Shown here piece by piece: positions 1 to 6,077 of a DNA stretch of 6,154 nt. Source of the stretch: PVC group bacterium (GTDB taxonomy: Bacteria > Verrucomicrobiota > Kiritimatiellia > CAIKKV01 > PXCX01); NCBI GenBank assembly GCA_003567575.1, contig PWZG01000096.1:1-6154 (forward strand), read 5' to 3'. The notes under the pieces are model-generated. The model had not been told where the DNA came from. It saw nothing but the letters and a program-made list of their open reading frames with translations, and ran no database searches. Position 1 is the first letter of the stretch; every line of letters begins with the position of its first letter. The position numbers were made by a program, and so were the translations under genes.

Positions 1-1656
1 GATCCCGACCGCACCGGATCTCGTACCGTGTTCTTTTTATCAGACGGCGAAGATCTCGCCGGCGGTCTGGACGATGCGCTGGCGGACGCCCGCCGGAACG
101 ATTTACGGTTCATAACAATCGGGATCGGTACCGTGGACGGCGCACCGATTCCCGACGAGCGATCGCCGACCGGATACCAGCAATACGATGGTGAACGCGT
201 TATCACGCGTCTTGTCCATGAAACACTCGAACGGATTGCCGGCGAAACCGCTGGCATCTATGTTCCGCTCGCCGACGGAGTGACCGATCTCGACATCATA
301 TACCGGCAGTATAAAGCTCCTTCCACGATGGAGTCGAGAACGAAAGAAATGGTTCAATATCAGACCGAACAATATCAATGGTTTTTGTTTGCAGCGATCG
401 TATTGTTGCTGGTTGCCGTTTTTTTCAGTCGCGGCCGACCAGGCGCCGCAACCAACCGCGGCACGATGTTGACGCCTTTGTTTTTCGCTCTGTTGTTGCC
501 ATACGGATTTGACGGAATCGCACAGGCCGCGCCGTCCCTGTCGCGACCGGCGCGTCAGGCGATACAACAGTATCGCGCCGGTGATTACCAAGCGGCAGCC
601 CAATTGTTCGAAGCGGCGATCGAGCGCGAAACACACCCGGCCGTCCGGGCCACGCTGCTCCACAACGCCGGCTGCGCGCGATTCGATGCCGGCGATTACG
701 AAATAGCCGTCCGCCATTTTAACGAAGCACTCGATCAATATCCCGATCCCAACCCTGCGCTGCGACATGACCTCGCGGTCGCTGAACTTGCGGCAGCAAG
801 GGTGGCTCTGCGCGAAACCGTGGATCCCGAACGAATCGCCGGTGTCAGGCAACGCTTACATCGCGCCATCACGCAGATAGACCATGCCTTGCATGAGCGC
901 CCGCGACAGGAAACCTGGTACGCGACACGCGATCGATTGGATCAACTCCTTGCGCAGGCCGGTGTGATGGAACGGACACTGCAAGTCATCGCGCAATACG
1001 GTGGCCTTTCGCCTTTCGAACTTGTCGATGAACTTTTGAAGCGGCAACGCGCCATTCGCCGCGATTTGGCGGCAGCGGACATTACCCCCCTGCCCCAACG
1101 ACTGCGGCTGCGACAGGAGCTTGCCGACAGACAGCGCATGGTCGCCGACCTGATACCCATCCTGTTGACGGCCGTGGGAGATGACGCCGACAAGGTGCGC
1201 CGAACCAACGCCGCGGCGCTGGCGACACGTTCGGCGGTGGATCTTATCGCAGATGCCGGCGAACAGGCGGCCGCCGCCGTACAACTTGCCGAATCCATCA
1301 TCTACGAATTATGGAAAGACCTAGCTGATAGCGACGGATTGCCGGAAGAAACGTGTCAGTGTTTAACGCCGCCACAGGAGGAACCGGAACCCGAACAGCC
1401 GGAAGATCAGCCGGATCTGCCTGACGATAAGAAAGACATTCCGATCCCTTCCGAACCGCCGTCAATCGTCCCGGACATCGCAGACGATCCACTCGATATG
1501 CCGGATCCGCGGAGGCTAGAAGATATACCCGATGAAAAACTGGATACCGACCGAATTGGAATTATGCTCGACAGTATCCGCCGACGTGAACGGGACTACC
1601 TCGAAGAACGCCGCCGTCGCGCAATTCATCCCGCACCCGTAGGCCGCGATTGGTGA
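1..1656 (+). CDS. BatB/BatC-type fusion: VWA domain (C-terminal part), membrane anchor, TPR domain; 5' partial
   Basis: The reading frame is open from base 1, so the true start lies upstream; a GTG at 28 is internal to the VWA fold. Numbering from that GTG, residues 2-7 (FFLSDG) form the VWA strand ending in the last MIDAS metal-site Asp. Residues 26-95 finish the domain. A membrane helix spans about 118-134. A basic loop with four Arg (135, 137, 144 and near) leads to a second hydrophobic stretch, about 147-163, ending in AQA-A. Two TPR-like helix pairs follow (about 173-240), then a helical region to about 430, an acidic Pro-rich segment (448-505) and a basic Arg-rich end (517-534). Known Bat (aerotolerance) operons encode BatB (VWA plus membrane helices) and BatC (signal peptide plus TPR); here the two are joined. 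By the positive-inside rule both VWA and TPR parts would face the periplasm. Exact function is unproven; a general VWA/TPR protein is the alternative. Confidence 0.85.
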   Translation, partial: DPDRTGSRTVFFLSDGEDLAGGLDDALADARRNDLRFITIGIGTVDGAPIPDERSPTGYQQYDGERVITRLVHETLERIAGETAGIYVPLADGVTDLDIIYRQYKAPSTMESRTKEMVQYQTEQYQWFLFAAIVLLLVAVFFSRGRPGAATNRGTMLTPLFFALLLPYGFDGIAQAAPSLSRPARQAIQQYRAGDYQAAAQLFEAAIERETHPAVRATLLHNAGCARFDAGDYEIAVRHFNEALDQYPDPNPALRHDLAVAELAAARVALRETVDPERIAGVRQRLHRAITQIDHALHERPRQETWYATRDRLDQLLAQAGVMERTLQVIAQYGGLSPFELVDELLKRQRAIRRDLAAADITPLPQRLRLRQELADRQRMVADLIPILLTAVGDDADKVRRTNAAALATRSAVDLIADAGEQAAAAVQLAESIIYELWKDLADSDGLPEETCQCLTPPQEEPEPEQPEDQPDLPDDKKDIPIPSEPPSIVPDIADDPLDMPDPRRLEDIPDEKLDTDRIGIMLDSIRRRERDYLEERRRRAIHPAPVGRDW

Positions 1657-1676
1657 AAGGGAACTCTGCCTTTACC
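1652..1676. terminator. Possible bidirectional hairpin between convergent genes
   Basis: GGTGAAAGG (1652-1660) can pair with CCTTTACC (1669-1676), with one bulged G and the 8-base loop GAACTCTG. The hairpin covers both stop codons: TGA at 1654-1656 on plus and TAA at 1674-1672 on minus. There is no T tract on either side, so it is not a classical intrinsic terminator. It may only be a 3'-end stabilising hairpin or chance. Confidence 0.25.
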
Positions 1677-2481
1677 GGCGGCGCGCCTGTTCGCTGAACC
1701 AGGGCTGTCGTCGCCAGCGCAGGCGCGCTGGGACTGTTGCGTTATAACCTTCCAGCATGCATGCCAGCGACGTTTCGTCGGCGCAACCGCAAATGGCCAG
1801 TGACCGGACCAGCGCCCGCCAGTCACGGGCGCAGCGGAACCGACTTATGCGTCGGCAACAACGTACGCCGTCCATATCAGCCACCCACAACGATATAGGG
1901 TCGTCGCTCAAGCAAAGCACGTTTTCATCCTTGAGATCGCGATTGGAAAAACCGCAGGCATGAAACGCACCCATCAATGCACCGTATGCCGCCAGGATAT
2001 CGTTGTGTCTGGATGACTTGCGACGCAACCATACCGACAAAGTATCAGCGTGGTGAAGTCGTGCCGTCACCGTAATCTCGGCGGACGTCAGGCCGGCGCG
2101 TCGACGGCGTCCGTACGCCAGCGGTTCGACGACCGGCACACCGGCGGCGCGCAAGCCCAACGCCAGGGCACAAGCACGTCGCGAGAAGGAGGGACGTACG
2201 GCAAACCGCATCCGTGACCATAAACCGGATCGCGGATACATCTCTTTCATTACCAGATTACCGCGTGCGGTAACATTGCGACACCGATCCTGCTTGAGCA
2301 CCTCGGTGTTGCCGTCGGGATAGGACGGGTGGCGCCAGTTTGCAAGTCGTTCCCGCAAATCGTCGGGTGCTTCCGGTGCGATATACCATTGCACGCCATT
2401 ATGCGACCATGGCTGCCAATCGATAACGCCGGCGCCTTCTGCCGGATATTGAAACAGTGTGTGGGTGATGGATGCTGTCAT
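1672..2481 (-). CDS. Lipopolysaccharide kinase (Kdo/WaaP) family protein
   Basis: This 269-residue protein has a small kinase-like fold of the type that phosphorylates sugars of the LPS inner core at the inner face of the cytoplasmic membrane. Motifs visible in order are a Lys in strand 3 (K79 in LVMKEMY), a conserved basic/aromatic segment at 83-101, the catalytic loop NRDLKDEN (180-187, D182 and N187), and the metal-binding ADMDG (201-205), which stands for the IDFD of Kdo kinases. A later segment, DWRALVRSL (220-228), resembles the family's C-terminal R-L-RSL signature. Length fits the family (about 230-290). The start is the most upstream ATG, with an in-frame TGA six codons before it; no good Shine-Dalgarno lies at normal distance, which suggests weak or coupled translation. 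It is probably the last gene of the minus-strand unit with the ketosynthase and reductase. The acceptor (Kdo, heptose or another envelope sugar) cannot be told from sequence. Confidence 0.8.
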   Translation of the reverse strand: MTASITHTLFQYPAEGAGVIDWQPWSHNGVQWYIAPEAPDDLRERLANWRHPSYPDGNTEVLKQDRCRNVTARGNLVMKEMYPRSGLWSRMRFAVRPSFSRRACALALGLRAAGVPVVEPLAYGRRRRAGLTSAEITVTARLHHADTLSVWLRRKSSRHNDILAAYGALMGAFHACGFSNRDLKDENVLCLSDDPISLWVADMDGVRCCRRISRFRCARDWRALVRSLAICGCADETSLACMLEGYNATVPARLRWRRQPWFSEQARRR

Positions 2482-2505
2482 CAGTGTGGCGGCGAATCAA
2501 TCCTG

Positions 2506-2580
2506 TGTCATCCCGAGCTTGTCGAGGGATATCCGCTGGCAAAAAAAACACGAGATTCCTCGACTTCGCTCTGAATGACA
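2506..2580. repeat. Imperfect inverted repeat in the synthase-kinase intergenic gap
   Basis: The left arm (2506-2530, beginning TGTCATCCCGAGCTTGTCG) and the reverse complement of the right arm (2554-2580, beginning TGTCATTCAGAGCGAAGTCG) agree at most positions, with one indel and a few substitutions. The 23-base centre includes eight consecutive A (2541-2548). The arms resemble dispersed intergenic palindromes seen in many bacterial genomes, with the same TGTCAT...GAGC...TCGAGG pattern; that resemblance is from memory. Read on the minus strand it lies between the synthase stop and the kinase start and could form a long mRNA hairpin with T8 in the loop. Confidence 0.75.
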
Positions 2581-2593
2581 ATGCTTTCCGACA

Positions 2594-3814
2594 TTACCTT
2601 CGATCCATGTTGGCGCGCTGAAACACCAGCGCCGCGTTGCAACCACCGATCCCGGCGGAATTGGACAGTACCGTAGCAACATCATGCTGTGCGGCACGAT
2701 GCGGCGTGACGTCCAGATCGCATGCAGGATCCTGTTCGCGCAAGTTGATGGTCGGCGGTACCATCCCTGTTTGCAGTGTCATAATCGATGCCACCGCCTC
2801 CATCGCGCCGGCAGCGCCCATGGTATGCGATGTCATCGATTTATTGGCCGTAACCGGAATGTCACGCGCGCGTGAGCCGAGCACATTCTTGATCGCCTGG
2901 GTCTCGGTTACATCGTTGTAGCGCGTTGCGGTCCCATGACAATTGACGTGATCAATCATTTCCGGTCGTATCCCGGCATCGTCGATCGCCATCTTCATGG
3001 CGCGTTGCAAACCGGCTGCCTCCTTGTCCGGAGCTGTCATATGGAAGGCATTATTGGTCAATCCAGACCCGGCAAACCGTGCATGCGGAACGGCGCCCCG
3101 CCGGCGGGCAACAGTCGCGTCTTCCAACATCAAGACGGCGGCGCCCTCACCGAAAATCGTGCCATCCCTCTTTGAATCGAACGGACGCAAGGCATCCGGA
3201 CTCATGGCTCGTAGCGCGGACAAACCGCTCCACCAAAAATCGCTTAGGGCATCGTATCCGCCTACCAGAACGGAAGACACACGACCGGAACGTATCCAGT
3301 CGGCGCCGACGGCAACGGCCGCACCGCCGGATGCGCAAGACAACGACAAAACCGTACGCGGCCCACTGAACCCGAATTGCGCGGCAAGACGATCGGCTAC
3401 CGATTGGAAACCGGTTTCGAATACCGCCGCCGGCGTTTCGAACTTGTGATCGATTTGCAACCATGTTTCCATCAATTGATTATCGCCGAAATTGGTGGCC
3501 AACACCAACCCCACCGGATTGGTATTATCCGTTACCGTGTCCGAAGCCGACGACGCCTGTTCAATCGCTTCCGCGATAGCCGCGCGCACAAACCGATATG
3601 CCGGTCCCAGCGTCGGCGGTTCGCCGGGTAAAGCTATCGGGATATCACGGATTTCACCAGCTTGGCGAAACAGGTAACGTTCGGCCTTAAGCCTGGTCAA
3701 TGGCCGGATTCCGCTTTGGCCGTCACAAAGTGCGCGCCAGAATACAGGAACAGAACTGCCAATCGGAGAGCATACGCCCATTCCGGTTACCACAATATCG
3801 TTTGGATTTTGCAT
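2594..3814 (-). CDS. Beta-ketoacyl-ACP synthase (KAS I/II, FabF-like) with altered gate loop
   Basis: This enzyme condenses an acyl chain with malonyl-ACP by decarboxylative Claisen reaction in the cytosol. At 406 residues it matches FabF length (about 412). The thiolase-fold signatures are complete: N-terminal VVTGMGVCSPIG (8-19), nucleophile C160 in SLSCASGG, H293 in NCHGTATRYND, K325 in ANKSMTSH, and H330 followed by TMGAAGA. The C-terminal loop normally NSFGFGG reads NSAGIGG (385-391), so both Phe, including the acyl-pocket gatekeeper, are replaced. This favours a specialised synthase, for example of the aryl-polyene or other secondary type, over the housekeeping enzyme. It starts 26 bases after the reductase stop. 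GGGGAG (3836-3831) lies 16 bases before the ATG, which is long, and an in-frame CTG sits four codons upstream, so the true start is slightly uncertain. Substrate is unknown. Confidence 0.92.
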   Translation of the reverse strand: MQNPNDIVVTGMGVCSPIGSSVPVFWRALCDGQSGIRPLTRLKAERYLFRQAGEIRDIPIALPGEPPTLGPAYRFVRAAIAEAIEQASSASDTVTDNTNPVGLVLATNFGDNQLMETWLQIDHKFETPAAVFETGFQSVADRLAAQFGFSGPRTVLSLSCASGGAAVAVGADWIRSGRVSSVLVGGYDALSDFWWSGLSALRAMSPDALRPFDSKRDGTIFGEGAAVLMLEDATVARRRGAVPHARFAGSGLTNNAFHMTAPDKEAAGLQRAMKMAIDDAGIRPEMIDHVNCHGTATRYNDVTETQAIKNVLGSRARDIPVTANKSMTSHTMGAAGAMEAVASIMTLQTGMVPPTINLREQDPACDLDVTPHRAAQHDVATVLSNSAGIGGCNAALVFQRANMDRR

Positions 3815-3840
3815 CGGATGATTCAGTGAACTCCCCAGGT

Positions 3841-4653
3841 TTACATATGCAGACCGCCATCGACGCCGACCACCTGCCCGGTCATGTAGGATGCGGCGTC
3901 GGACGCCAGAAACACAATCAGCGATGCCACTTCGGCCGGCAACCCGAACCGCGACAGCGGCACTGGCGCCACCCGTTTGGCGCGGGCATCATCATTAAGA
4001 GAAACGGTCATATCGGTATCAATCAACCCGGGCGCCACGGCATTGACAGTAATTCCCGACGCCGCTAATTCGCGCGCCGCGGTCCGTGTCAATCCCAGCA
4101 GACCGGCCTTTGCCGCGCTGTAATTGGCTCGTCGTAAATCGCCCATCAAGGCCGCGGCCGAGGAAACATTGACGATCCGACCGTACCTTTGACGCATCAT
4201 GATTCTTGCCGTCGCCTTTATCAGGCGGAATGCCGCCGTCAAATCAACATCGAGTACATCGGCCCATTCTTCTTCCGTCATGAAAAGAAGAAAGTTATCG
4301 CGAACAATGCCGGCGTTATTAACGAGAATATCGATCTTCCCATATTCCGCCACGGTCTGTCCGACCAGCGCGGCTATATCGTCAGGCACACGGATATCGG
4401 CACGACAAGCCATGGCGCAACCGCCATCTTTCTCGATATCCGCAACGATGGCCTGGGCATCCGCGGCGTTCTCGCGATAATTGATCGCTACGGACGCGCC
4501 GTGATGCGCCAACGCCAACGCCGTTGCCCGACCGATACCGCGCGATGCACCGGTCACCAACGCCACCTTGCCGCGACAATCGATCGAAAGCGGCGCCATG
4601 CCGTCGGACGCCTGCGCTAATTTATTCAAATCATGATTATTGGATGGTTTCAA
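3841..4653 (-). CDS. fabG: 3-oxoacyl-ACP reductase, FabG-like short-chain dehydrogenase
   Basis: The protein reduces 3-ketoacyl-ACP to 3-hydroxyacyl-ACP, most likely with NADPH. It is a classical SDR of 270 residues: dinucleotide loop TGASRGIG (34-41), VNNAG (111-115), catalytic S165, Y178 and K182 (YSAAK), then NAVAPGLIDTDM (204-215) and the C-terminal MTGQVVGVDGG (257-267). Similarity to E. coli FabG is strong along the chain. The fourth tetrad residue, Asn110 in E. coli, aligns with D137 (VDLTAAF). I chose the TTG start at 4653 because GGAGAG lies six bases before it, whereas the internal ATG (codon 19, 4599) has no such site; this gives an N-terminal tail of about 28 residues before the fold. 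It is first in the minus-strand unit, just before the ketosynthase, which points to a shared acyl-chain pathway. The symbol denotes family; a secondary-metabolism paralogue is likely. Confidence 0.92.
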   Translation of the reverse strand: MKPSNNHDLNKLAQASDGMAPLSIDCRGKVALVTGASRGIGRATALALAHHGASVAINYRENAADAQAIVADIEKDGGCAMACRADIRVPDDIAALVGQTVAEYGKIDILVNNAGIVRDNFLLFMTEEEWADVLDVDLTAAFRLIKATARIMMRQRYGRIVNVSSAAALMGDLRRANYSAAKAGLLGLTRTAARELAASGITVNAVAPGLIDTDMTVSLNDDARAKRVAPVPLSRFGLPAEVASLIVFLASDAASYMTGQVVGVDGGLHM

Positions 4654-4659
4654 TGATCA

Positions 4660-4665
4660 CTCTCC
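4660..4665 (-). promoter_or_regulatory. Ribosome binding site deciding the TTG start of the reductase
   Basis: On the minus strand GGAGAG is followed by six bases (TGATCA) and then TTG. This is the only good Shine-Dalgarno near the 5' end of the gene and supports the non-ATG start at 4653. Confidence 0.7.
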
Positions 4666-4682
4666 GTTTACGTGGTTGCTTT

Positions 4683-4883
4683 TCACCACCATAATACCAA
4701 CACACAGCAATAATTCAATCCAATACCATTAGCACGACTGTAAACGGCATAACCTACGCTTCTGAGATAATCAAAATAATCCTCGACACCCTCTCTTTCC
4801 CCCTTGGGATCGAACTGCGCCAGGATGCGTCCGCTCTCCATCAGGTCAATCATGCAAGATCGTTCAAGCCCATTACGTGACAA
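4683..4883 (-). pseudogene. Possible remnant of an FkbM-type methyltransferase C-terminus
   Basis: This is a 66-codon open frame from a TTG (4883) to TGA (4685-4683). Residues about 15-50 read like protein: ESGRILAQF, then VEDYFDYLRSVGYAVY and NGIGL. From memory, FkbM-family methyltransferases end with a similar pattern, a GRI-iQFEFG strand followed by a FxDfxxFLxxxGYxxYR helix-strand and a Gly-Leu turn. The order and spacing agree, but the N-terminal SAM-binding part is absent and no ribosome site precedes the TTG. The end of the frame runs through the candidate fabG promoter and turns hydrophobic (CCVLVLWW), as a decayed tail would. It may instead be a chance frame or a short hypothetical gene. 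Confidence 0.3.
4691..4718 (-). promoter_or_regulatory. Candidate sigma70-type promoter for the fabG-synthase-kinase unit
   Basis: On the minus strand the -35 box is TTGAAT (4718-4713, 4 of 6 to consensus), followed by a 16-base spacer and the -10 box TATTAT (4696-4691, 5 of 6). The spacer ends in TGG, giving an extended -10 (TGnTATTAT). Transcription would begin near 4684, leaving about 30 bases of leader with the ribosome site inside it. This is pattern matching only. Confidence 0.5.
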
Positions 4884-4905
4884 AAAAGCGGGGTTTTGCT
4901 ATGCT
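4877..4905 (+). promoter_or_regulatory. Candidate sigma70-type promoter of manA
   Basis: The -35 box is GTGACA (4877-4882, 5 of 6 to TTGACA), followed by a 17-base spacer and the -10 box TATGCT (4900-4905, 4 of 6). Transcription would start near 4912, about 49 bases before the manA ATG. The spacing is optimal. No operator-like palindrome stands out. This is pattern matching only. Confidence 0.5.
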
Positions 4906-4960
4906 GCAATCTGATTGCTTCGGATGATGTACCTCATTCACAAATAAGGACCAACTCAGC

Positions 4961-5956
4961 ATGACACCATTCTGGTATCCATTGATGTTTGAACCGGTGT
5001 ACAAGGATTACCTGTGGGGCGGGCACCGTATCGCACAGCTATTCAAACGGCAAGATACGCCGACACCCTGCGCCGAGTCGTGGGAATGTTCCAGCCGTCC
5101 CGAAGGGATGAGTATCGTCCGCAATGGTTCACTTGCCGGTCAAACACTCAAGGCATTGATGCGCGCCGATACGACCGGATTGCTGGGAACGCAGCAATCC
5201 GGCGACGATTTTCCCCTTCTGATAAAGATCATCGACGCCCACAAGCGGTTGAGTGTACAGGTGCACCCTGACAACACCTCCGCGAGCGCCGTCGGCGGCG
5301 AACCCAAGACCGAGGCCTGGTATATTCTGGCCGCGGAACCGGATGCCTGCCTTTACCGCGGATTGCAATCCGGTGTCACGCGCGACACGTTAACGCAGGC
5401 CATAAACGACGGCCGTCCGGAAGCGGTGATCCCGCTGTTGCGCGAACAGCACGTGAACGCAGGCGACGTGGTCTTCGTACCGGGCGGACGGGTACATGCC
5501 ATCGGAGCCGGCATCTTGCTTCTTGAAGTACAGCAGAACTCGAATACAACCTATCGCCTGTACGACTGGGGCCGATTGGGGAACGACGGCAAACCGCGTG
5601 AATTACATGTAAATCAAGCGCTGTCCGTGATCGACTGGGCTGATGCCGATAAATCGAAAGGCGACACGATGCCCCGCAATAAGAAAGTAGTCGACGGCAC
5701 GTTACAGGCGCGCATCACCTGTCCCTGGTTCGTGATTGAGGAAACTACCCTGACGGAACCCATGCCCTTCACCAATGATGGCGCGGGGTTCCACATCTGG
5801 TTCACGGTGGACGGCGGACTGACAGCACTCGGGGGATCCGGTCGCGCGGAATGTCCCGCGGGCGGGACGATCATGCTGCCGGCCGCCGTTGATCGCTATA
5901 GTTTGTCACCCACCGACGGTGAGTTATGCCGACTTGTGCGCATCCGGTTGCCTTGA
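4961..5956 (+). CDS. manA: Mannose-6-phosphate isomerase, class I (short bacterial form)
   Basis: This cytosolic zinc enzyme interconverts fructose-6-phosphate and mannose-6-phosphate, feeding GDP-mannose synthesis for surface glycans or allowing mannose use. The cupin-type fold shows the metal ligands in order: Q100 and H102 in SVQVHPDN, E118 in KTEAWYIL, and H179 in PGGRVHAIGAG. The N-terminal EPVYKDYLWGG (11-21) is a family hallmark. The active-site segment NSNTTYRLYDWGR (193-205) carries the catalytic-type Arg. The C-terminal beta domain runs from about 250 to 331. The length of 331 matches the short Bacillus-like class I group (about 315-330) rather than the 390-residue E. coli type. The start is secure: ATG at 4961 with TAAGGA ending ten bases upstream. 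It is transcribed away from the fabG unit and is followed by a likely terminator, so it is probably monocistronic. Confidence 0.95.
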   Translation: MTPFWYPLMFEPVYKDYLWGGHRIAQLFKRQDTPTPCAESWECSSRPEGMSIVRNGSLAGQTLKALMRADTTGLLGTQQSGDDFPLLIKIIDAHKRLSVQVHPDNTSASAVGGEPKTEAWYILAAEPDACLYRGLQSGVTRDTLTQAINDGRPEAVIPLLREQHVNAGDVVFVPGGRVHAIGAGILLLEVQQNSNTTYRLYDWGRLGNDGKPRELHVNQALSVIDWADADKSKGDTMPRNKKVVDGTLQARITCPWFVIEETTLTEPMPFTNDGAGFHIWFTVDGGLTALGGSGRAECPAGGTIMLPAAVDRYSLSPTDGELCRLVRIRLP

Positions 5957-5986
5957 GGGTCTTCATCCAGTCCGTCCTCCAGGCAA

Positions 5987-6021
5987 CTGACGAGTCAAGC
6001 CCCTGGGCGACTCAGGTTTTT
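5987..6021 (+). terminator. Probable intrinsic terminator of manA
   Basis: GAGTC (5992-5996) pairs with GACTC (6009-6013), and the inner GCCC (5999-6002) can pair with GGGC (6005-6008) across an AA bulge and a very tight loop. A run of five T (6017-6021) follows. It begins about 30 bases after the manA stop. A competing pairing of CCAGG (5979-5983) with CCTGG (6002-6006) exists. Confidence 0.55.
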
Positions 6022-6063
6022 CAAAAATATAAGAGAATATCCAACAAGGAATAACCAAGGATC

Positions 6064-6071
6064 AAGGGGAG
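6064..6071 (+). promoter_or_regulatory. Strong ribosome binding site for the gene at 6078
   Basis: AAGGGGAG lies six bases before an ATG whose frame stays open to the window end. It is the best Shine-Dalgarno in the window and the main support for the partial gene. The AT-rich stretch just upstream has TATAAG (6028-6033), a possible -10 box, but I see no matching -35. Confidence 0.6.
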
Positions 6072-6077
6072 CGAAGA

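Noticed and set aside
103..852. Long open frame of 249 codons antisense to the Bat-type gene
   Set aside because: Its translation is Cys/Arg-rich low-quality sequence with no motif, while the plus strand here encodes clear VWA, membrane and TPR segments. It is a shadow of a GC-rich coding region.
856..1301. Two overlapping minus-strand frames opposite the TPR/helical region
   Set aside because: Neither has a recognisable domain or ribosome site, and both oppose well-supported coding sequence.
2329..2581. Small plus and minus frames running through the inverted repeat
   Set aside because: They are created by the repeat arms and the 5' end of the kinase gene; no ribosome site or protein-like pattern supports them.
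2997..3449. 150-codon plus-strand frame opposite the ketosynthase
   Set aside because: The opposite strand carries the conserved catalytic Cys and Lys/His motifs. This frame is rich in Ala, Arg and Pro with no domain pattern.
4189..4620. 143-codon plus-strand frame opposite the reductase
   Set aside because: The minus strand encodes an uninterrupted SDR with all signatures; the plus frame is an antisense shadow.
4881..4900. AAAAAAGCGGGGTTTT as a terminator
   Set aside because: The G-rich core has no complementary C-rich arm nearby, so no hairpin forms. It lies in the spacer of the candidate manA promoter instead.
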